Positions 51,142-51,223 of a stretch of DNA of 51,223 nucleotides are shown here, one piece after another. The notes beneath the pieces were generated by a model, which saw nothing but the letters and a program-made list of their open reading frames with translations, was not told the DNA's origin and searched no databases. Where the stretch lies: NCBI GenBank assembly GCA_902796035.1, contig CADBNR010000047.1, positions 1-51,223 on the forward strand, in the 5' to 3' direction. This stretch comes from an uncultured Bacteroidales bacterium (GTDB lineage Bacteria > Bacteroidota > Bacteroidia > Bacteroidales > Muribaculaceae). Each line of letters begins with the position of its first letter. Within the stretch, counting starts at the first letter, position 1. The position numbers were made by a program, and so were the translations under genes.

Positions 51142-51223
51142 CTGTCCGCTAAACCATAAAATAGTGAGTCCAACTTCTTGAACGGCAGAAGTTGGACTCA
51201 CTATTTTATGGTTTAGCGGACAG
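51142..51223. repeat. 37-bp perfect inverted repeat at the window end
   Basis: The left arm 51142-51178 (starting CTGTCCGCTAAACC) is exactly complementary to the right arm 51187-51223, with an 8-nt loop (TGAACGGC). The right arm ends at the last base of the window. Candidates are the terminal inverted repeat of an insertion sequence, a fold-back assembly artefact at a contig end, or a genuine long hairpin. Confidence 0.8.

Overview
The window looks like a chromosomal contig from a Bacteroidales bacterium, most likely family Muribaculaceae. The pointers are a DUF6089/PorG-like gene, uppS, bamA and two ompH genes in a row; the Bacteroidota-only families DUF4271, DUF6242 and DUF4250; a DUF2723 membrane protein; a PpsA-like protein with receiver domains; and repeated matches to the Bacteroidota promoter (TTTG, about 20 nt, TAnnTTTG). 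Nearly every gene is on the minus strand. Only panB (47254-48096) and a small unknown gene (22345-22788) are on the plus strand. Most of the window is G+C-rich, but the right end from about 48.2 kb is visibly A+T-richer.

Layout from left to right (minus-strand operons therefore read right to left). (1) 1-290: a remnant of an MFS sugar transporter. (2) 278-10368: an envelope and glycan operon of DUF2723 glycosyltransferase-like protein, NodB deacetylase, SDR epimerase, DUF4271, HemD-like and a receiver/PPDK-N protein, driven by a clear promoter at 10453-10484. (3) 10627-13395: galM, galK and an orphan C-terminal domain of a GH2 beta-galactosidase, with a strong promoter and paired direct repeats upstream. 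(4) 13595-14158: a small outer-membrane barrel protein. (5) 14369-19119: an lrp-yfhO-methyltransferase-like-xerD-DUF4250 operon. (6) 19172-22128: LolC/E-like permease, rbfA, O-methyltransferase, aroQ, and a self-contained tRNA-Asp unit. (7) 22345-23987: unknown gene, TPR protein and murI. (8) 24129-31084: outer-membrane biogenesis operon (DUF6242, porG-like, uppS, bamA, ompH, ompH). (9) 31170-43052: one collinear nucleotide operon, purF-carA-carB-pyrC-pyrK-pyrD-pyrF-pyrE-pyrB, holding every step of de novo UMP synthesis. (10) 43061-47099: a Wza/Wzc/CpsB polysaccharide export and phosphorelay module. (11) 47195-48174: panB. (12) 48193-51223: an A+T-rich accessory end with a CotH-family protein, two secreted proteins with type IX-like C-terminal domains (one a pseudogene), and a 37-bp perfect inverted repeat that ends exactly at the window end.

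The most unusual points are: an aspartate carbamoyltransferase carrying only the zinc-ribbon half of PyrI fused at its C-terminus; a palindromic repeat that also forms the C-terminal tail of XerD, with a second intergenic copy near murI; a secreted protein apparently carved from the last domain of a beta-galactosidase at the head of the gal operon; and a still-promoted but doubly broken secreted-protein gene next to the terminal fold-back. I saw no CRISPR array, phage module, toxin-antitoxin pair or complete insertion sequence, and no clear evidence of a wholly new multi-gene system. The novelty lies in unusual domain architectures and gene remnants.
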